Source: Pseudomonas asiatica (GTDB taxonomy: Bacteria; Pseudomonadota; Gammaproteobacteria; Pseudomonadales; Pseudomonadaceae). From it: a stretch of DNA of 64,000 bases. Below, piece by piece: positions 59,943-64,000 of the stretch (the stretch's first letter is position 1; every line of letters begins with the position of its first letter). The stretch covers positions 5,482,501 to 5,546,500 of the forward strand of contig NZ_CP157874.1 in the NCBI RefSeq assembly GCF_040214835.1. Reading direction: 5' to 3'. The notes under the pieces are model-generated. The model saw only the letters and a program-made list of their open reading frames with translations. It was not told where the DNA came from and ran no database searches. Position numbers and translations under genes: made by a program.

Positions 59943-61298
59943 ATGAATGCTCTAGCCCGCCGCGCCGCTGGCCTGTTGCTCGGCACGCTCTGCCTGCCGC
60001 TCGCGGCCTTCGCCGCCGATGTGCAACCCACCCACGAATTCATCCTCGACAACGGCCTGAAAGTAGTCGTGCGCGAGGACCACCGCGCCCCGGTGGTGGT
60101 CTCGCAGATCTGGTACAAGGTTGGCTCCAGCTACGAAACCCCGGGCCAGACCGGCCTTTCCCACGCGCTGGAACACATGATGTTCAAGGGCAGCGCCAAG
60201 GTCGGCCCCGGCGAGGCCTCGCGCATCCTGCGTGACATTGGCGCCGAAGAAAACGCCTTCACCAGCGACGACTACACCGCCTATTACCAGGTGCTGGCGC
60301 GCGACCGCCTGCCGGTGGCCCTGGAACTCGAGGCCGACCGCCTGGCCAGCCTGCGCCTGCCCGCTGACGAATTCAGCCGTGAAATCGAGGTGATCAAGGA
60401 AGAACGCCGCCTGCGCACCGACGACCAGCCCAACTCCAAGGCGTTCGAGCTGTTCCGCGCCATGGCCTACCCGGCCAGCGGCTACCACACCCCGACCATC
60501 GGCTGGATGGCCGACCTGGAGCGCATGAAGGTCGAGGAACTGCGCCACTGGTACGAATCCTGGTACGCCCCCAACAACGCTACCCTGGTGGTAGTCGGCG
60601 ATGTCACCGCCGATGAGGTCAAGGGCCTGGCGCAGAAGTACTTCGGCAGCATCCCCAAGCGTGCCGTGCCGCCGGCCAAGTTGCCGCTCGAACTGGCCGA
60701 ACCAGGCCAGCGCCAGCTGACCCTGCACGTGCGCACCCAGTTGCCGAGCCTGATCTACGGTTTCAACGTACCTGGCCTGTCCACCGCCAAGGACCCGCGT
60801 ACGGTGCATGCCCTGCGCCTGATCTCGGCGCTGCTCGACGGCGGCTACAGCGCCCGCATGCCGGCACGCCTGGAACGTGGCCAGGAGCTGGTGGCCGGTG
60901 CTTCTTCCAGCTACAACGCCTTCACCCGCGGCGACAGCCTGTTCCTGATCTCGGCCACGCCGAACGTGCAGAAGCAGAAAACCCTCGCCGATGTCGAGAA
61001 AGGCGTCTGGCAGCTGCTGGATGAGCTCAAGACCACCCCACCCAGCGCCGAAGAGCTGGAGCGCGTACGCGCCCAGGTCATTGCCGGCCTGGTCTACGAC
61101 CGCGACTCCATCAGCAGCCAGGCCACTACCATCGGCCAGCTGGAAACCGTCGGCCTGTCCTGGAAGCTGATCGACAGCGAGCTGGACGAGCTCAAGCGCG
61201 TTACCCCGCAGGACATCCAGAACGCCGCGCGCACCTACTTCACCCGCGAACGCCTGAGCGTTGCCCATGTACTGCCCGAGGAGTCCGCTCATGAGTGA
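59943..61298 (+). CDS. M16 zinc peptidase, catalytic subunit
   Basis: A 451-aa secreted metallopeptidase of the M16 (pitrilysin/insulinase) family. A signal peptide (about 1-25, ending AFAAD) is followed by the inverted zinc motif HALEH (residues 74-78), with the downstream Glu in the EVIKEERRLRTDDQ segment. ATG 59943 starts the signal; the longer frame from 59826 is not needed. The stop overlaps the next gene by eight bases; the two should form a heterodimer with this one active. Substrate unknown. Confidence 0.92.
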   Translation: MNALARRAAGLLLGTLCLPLAAFAADVQPTHEFILDNGLKVVVREDHRAPVVVSQIWYKVGSSYETPGQTGLSHALEHMMFKGSAKVGPGEASRILRDIGAEENAFTSDDYTAYYQVLARDRLPVALELEADRLASLRLPADEFSREIEVIKEERRLRTDDQPNSKAFELFRAMAYPASGYHTPTIGWMADLERMKVEELRHWYESWYAPNNATLVVVGDVTADEVKGLAQKYFGSIPKRAVPPAKLPLELAEPGQRQLTLHVRTQLPSLIYGFNVPGLSTAKDPRTVHALRLISALLDGGYSARMPARLERGQELVAGASSSYNAFTRGDSLFLISATPNVQKQKTLADVEKGVWQLLDELKTTPPSAEELERVRAQVIAGLVYDRDSISSQATTIGQLETVGLSWKLIDSELDELKRVTPQDIQNAARTYFTRERLSVAHVLPEESAHE

Positions 61299-62781
61299 TC
61301 GCCGCGCACCACGCCCAACCCTGCTGGCCACGGGCATCCGCGCCCTGGCGCTGGCGGCGGTGCTGGCCGCCCCGGCCATGGCCGACAACGCCGCCAAGGC
61401 CGACAGCAACGCGGCACGCCCGGCCAACACCTTGCAGTCGCTGGCCGAGCTGGATGGCAAGGCGCCCAGCCGGCGCCAGTTGAACATCCAGCACTGGAAC
61501 ACCGCCGAAGGTGCCCGGGTACTGTTCGTCGAGGCTCGCGAACTGCCGATGTTCGACCTGCGCATCACCTTCGCCGCCGGCAGCAGCCAGGATGGCGGAA
61601 CGCCAGGCCTGGCTGCCCTGACCAACGCCATGCTCAACGAAGGCGTGGCCGGCAAGGACGTGACTGCCATCGCCGAAGGCTTCGAGGGCCTGGGCGCCGA
61701 CTTTGGCAACGGCTCCTACCGCGATATGGCCGTGGCCTCGCTGCGCAGCCTCAGCGCCAAGGACAAGCGCGAACCGGCGCTCAAGCTGTTCGCCGAGGTG
61801 GCTGGCAAGCCGACCTTCCCCGAAGACGCCCTCAAGCGCATCAAGAACCAGATGCTGGCCGGCTTCGAGTATGAAAAGCAGAACCCCGGCAAGGTCGCTG
61901 GCAAGGCCCTGTTCGCCAAGCTCTACGGCGACCACCCCTACGCCCACCCGAGCGACGGCACCGCCGAAAGCATCAGTGGCATCACCCTGGCACAGCTGCG
62001 CGCCTTCCACGCCAAGGCCTACACCGGCGGCAACGCAGTCATCGCCCTGGTCGGCGACCTCAGCCGCGCCGAGGCCGAAGCCATCGCCGCCCAGGTATCA
62101 GCTGGCCTGCCCAAGGGCCCCGCGCTGGCCGCACCGGCCCAACCCGGCGAAGCCAAGGCAGGCCTGACCCACATCGACTTCCCGTCCAAGCAGACCCACC
62201 TGATGCTGGCCGAACTCGGCATCGACCGCCAGGACCCGGACTGGCCGGCCCTGTCACTGGGCAACCAGATCCTCGGCGGCGGTGCGTTCGGCACCCGGCT
62301 GATGAGCGAGGTGCGTGAAAAGCGCGGCCTGACCTACGGCGTGTACTCGGTGTTCAGCCCGATGCAGGTGCGCGGGCCGTTCATGATCAACCTGCAGACC
62401 CGTGCCGAACTCAGCGAGGGCACGCTCAAGCTGGTGCAGGATATTCTCGCCGACTACCTCAAGGCCGGCCCCACCCAGCAGGAGCTGGACGATGCCAAGC
62501 GCGAACTGGCCGGCAGCTTCCCGCTGTCCAATGCCAGCAACGCCAGCATCGTCGGCCAACTGGGTGCCATTGGCTTCTACAACCTGCCGCTGACCTGGCT
62601 GGAGGACTTCATGCAGCAGTCCCAGGCCCTCACCGTCGAGCAGGTAAGAACGGCCATGAACAAACACCTGTCAGCCGATAAACTGGTGATCGTCACCGCT
62701 GGCCCGAAAGTGCCGCAAAAACCGCTGCCAGCACCCACTGACAAGCCCTCCGAGCAGCCGCTCGGGGTACCGGAGCACTAA
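61291..62781 (+). CDS. M16 peptidase-like partner lacking the zinc motif
   Basis: A 496-aa secreted M16-family protein. A signal peptide (about 1-31, ending APAMAD) precedes two M16 domains. At the place of HxxEH the sequence reads LAALTNAMLNEGV, so zinc ligands are missing and the protein is likely a non-catalytic partner. The C-terminal R/Y motif GTRLMSEVREKRGLTYGVYS that binds substrate is intact, which complements the upstream subunit. ATG 61291 overlaps its stop. Confidence 0.9.
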   Translation: MSDRRAPRPTLLATGIRALALAAVLAAPAMADNAAKADSNAARPANTLQSLAELDGKAPSRRQLNIQHWNTAEGARVLFVEARELPMFDLRITFAAGSSQDGGTPGLAALTNAMLNEGVAGKDVTAIAEGFEGLGADFGNGSYRDMAVASLRSLSAKDKREPALKLFAEVAGKPTFPEDALKRIKNQMLAGFEYEKQNPGKVAGKALFAKLYGDHPYAHPSDGTAESISGITLAQLRAFHAKAYTGGNAVIALVGDLSRAEAEAIAAQVSAGLPKGPALAAPAQPGEAKAGLTHIDFPSKQTHLMLAELGIDRQDPDWPALSLGNQILGGGAFGTRLMSEVREKRGLTYGVYSVFSPMQVRGPFMINLQTRAELSEGTLKLVQDILADYLKAGPTQQELDDAKRELAGSFPLSNASNASIVGQLGAIGFYNLPLTWLEDFMQQSQALTVEQVRTAMNKHLSADKLVIVTAGPKVPQKPLPAPTDKPSEQPLGVPEH

Positions 62782-63383
62782 TGCCAAGATCCACCCCTCC
62801 CGCCCGCCCGCAACCGGGCCAAAGCAAGGGCCAGGGCCACCTGCGCATCATCGCCGGCGAATGGCGCAGCCGCCGTCTGGCGGTGCCGGAAGGCGAAGGC
62901 CTGCGGCCAACGCCCGACCGCGTGCGCGAAACCCTGTTCAACTGGCTGGCGCCCTATATCGAGGGTGCCCGCGTGCTGGACGCCTTCACCGGCAGCGGCG
63001 CCCTGGTGCTCGAAGCCCTGTCCCGCGGGGCCGAGGACGCCGTCGCGCTGGACAGCAACCCGGCGGCCATCGCCAACCTGAAGAACAACCTCGAGATCCT
63101 GCGCTGCCCGCGCGGGCAAATCTTGCAGACCGACGCCCTGCGCTATCTGCAAGGCCCGGCCAAGCAGCAGTTCGACGTGGTGTTCCTCGACCCGCCGTTC
63201 CACCAGGACCTGCTGGCCGACACCTGCAACCTGCTGGAACAGAACCAGTGGCTGCGCGAGCAAGCGTGGGTCTACACAGAAAGCGAGGCTGCCCCGTCGA
63301 CCTTGCAACTGCCAGGTAACTGGCGCCTGCATCGAGAGAAAAAGACCGGCCAGGTACATTACGCGCTCTGGCAGCGGGGCTAA
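62781..63383 (+). CDS. rsmD: 16S rRNA (guanine966-N2)-methyltransferase
   Basis: SAM-dependent methylation of G966 in small-subunit rRNA. The 200-aa protein has the IIAGEWRSRRLAVPEGEGLRPTPDRVRETLFNWL start block, the SAM motif VLDAFTGSGALVLEALSRGA and the catalytic DPPF in VVFLDPPF. The ATG shares its A with the preceding TAA (TAATG), indicating translational coupling to the M16 partner. Confidence 0.96.
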   Translation: MPRSTPPARPQPGQSKGQGHLRIIAGEWRSRRLAVPEGEGLRPTPDRVRETLFNWLAPYIEGARVLDAFTGSGALVLEALSRGAEDAVALDSNPAAIANLKNNLEILRCPRGQILQTDALRYLQGPAKQQFDVVFLDPPFHQDLLADTCNLLEQNQWLREQAWVYTESEAAPSTLQLPGNWRLHREKKTGQVHYALWQRG

Positions 63384-63454
63384 TTATTTAAAGCAGGTGC
63401 AGCACCCTTGTCGCTGAAGCTGTTCGGGTTCACATCAACCAGAGCACTTCAGCG

Positions 63455-64000
63455 ATGACCTCACCACCTACTTCGCCACCCGACCTGGGCCAGGTCTCTG
63501 CAGGGCTTGCCGCCTTGTCCTGCACCACTACCTCGCCATTGCAGCACTTCACGCTGGAAAACGGCCTGTCCGTTTACTTGCGAGAAAATCACAAGACATC
63601 TCTGGCCGCAGTCCAACTCTGGTACCACATAGGCTCAAGCCATGAGCCTGCCGGCCACACGAACCTGTCTCACGTACTGGAGCACCTGATCTTCGCAGGC
63701 AGCAGCAAACTGCCCGCCGGCCAATACAGCCGGGTGATCGCACGCATAGGGGGCAATGCCAATGCCTCCACCCACCTGGACGCCACCTCCTATGAAATCT
63801 CGCTACCGGCCAGCCGCCTGCCCATAGCGTTGGAAATCATGGCCGATGCCATGAGCACCGCAACCTTCGGCCAAGCGGAGATGGAAAGGGAGATAAAGGC
63901 GGTGGAGGACGAGCGCCGGCTCAAGCTGGACGTCCAGCCCGACCAACAGGCATACGATCAGCATAACGCTCTGGCCCATGGCACCAGCCCTTATGCAGGC
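63455..64000 (+). CDS. Third M16 zinc peptidase (C-terminus beyond window)
   Basis: An open frame from ATG 63455 to the window edge (182 codons visible). It has the M16 fold start FTLENGLSVYLRENH and an intact zinc motif HVLEH (residues 73-77), then EREIKAVEDERRLKLDVQPDQQ with the downstream Glu ligand. It resembles the catalytic subunit at 59943, but it lacks an obvious signal peptide and uses rarer codons (ATA, AGG) than its neighbours. A 71-bp AT-rich gap separates it from rsmD, so it may be a separate, later-acquired unit. Completeness cannot be judged. Confidence 0.82.
   Translation, partial: MTSPPTSPPDLGQVSAGLAALSCTTTSPLQHFTLENGLSVYLRENHKTSLAAVQLWYHIGSSHEPAGHTNLSHVLEHLIFAGSSKLPAGQYSRVIARIGGNANASTHLDATSYEISLPASRLPIALEIMADAMSTATFGQAEMEREIKAVEDERRLKLDVQPDQQAYDQHNALAHGTSPYAG

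Overview
This 64 kb window is chromosomal core DNA of a fluorescent pseudomonad, most likely the Pseudomonas putida group. The evidence is gene order and content (betT/betIBA; hemE-gltD-gltB-aroB-aroK-pilQ..pilM/ponA-maeB-rpmE/priA-argS; pilT/yggS-proC-yggT-metX-metW-rdgB-hemW; rpoH-ftsX-ftsE-ftsY/M16-M16-rsmD), high GC, and many Pseudomonas-type REP elements between genes. No rRNA, tRNA, CRISPR array, IS or prophage is visible. Species assignment is inference; no search was run.

Layout. 1-6.1 kb: choline uptake and oxidation to glycine betaine (betT, partial, divergent from betIBA, with a perfect BetI-type palindrome between them). 6.3-13.7 kb: ion and osmotic homeostasis (NhaP2-type antiporter, MscK-type channel), then the AMPylating pseudokinase SelO and thioredoxin 2. 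13.6-17.3 kb: an orphan ParA-like ATPase, a LysR regulator divergent from an MFS exporter, and a secreted OB-fold stress protein. 17.3-29.6 kb: heme (hemE), glutamate synthase (gltBD), a DamX-like SPOR protein, aroB, aroK and a reduced pilQ. 29.5-34.6 kb: a compact type IV pilus alignment set in which PilO and PilP are one protein, divergent from PBP1A. 34.8-42.4 kb: malic enzyme, a secreted nuclease coupled to rpmE, priA, argS and a SPOR protein. 42.5-51.5 kb: a TM2 protein, an NlpC/P60 hydrolase, pilT, and the long yggS-to-DUF3392 series. 51.5-52.3 kb: the only sizeable stretch without a conserved gene. 52.3-63.4 kb: trmB, thiG, thiS, DUF423, mtgA, rpoH, ftsXEY, an M16 peptidase pair and rsmD. 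A further M16 peptidase runs off the right edge.

The genes are mostly housekeeping, arranged in tight operons with many ATGA or GTGA stop/start overlaps. The unusual items are: (i) a likely structured small RNA (about 52171-52266) with its own sigma70-like promoter and terminator, plus a diverged copy 256 bp upstream that keeps the same two hairpins with compensatory changes; (ii) a PilO-PilP fusion with a PilQ lacking AMIN domains; (iii) the rpmE terminator hairpin lying inside the apparent signal-peptide codons of the next gene; (iv) a REP half-element used as coding sequence inside ftsY; (v) a 9-bp inverted repeat with 20-bp periodicity upstream of gltB.

Three families of REP palindromes occupy most longer intergenic gaps. 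Starts were moved from the longest ORF where a ribosome-binding site, overlap or family N-terminus supported it.
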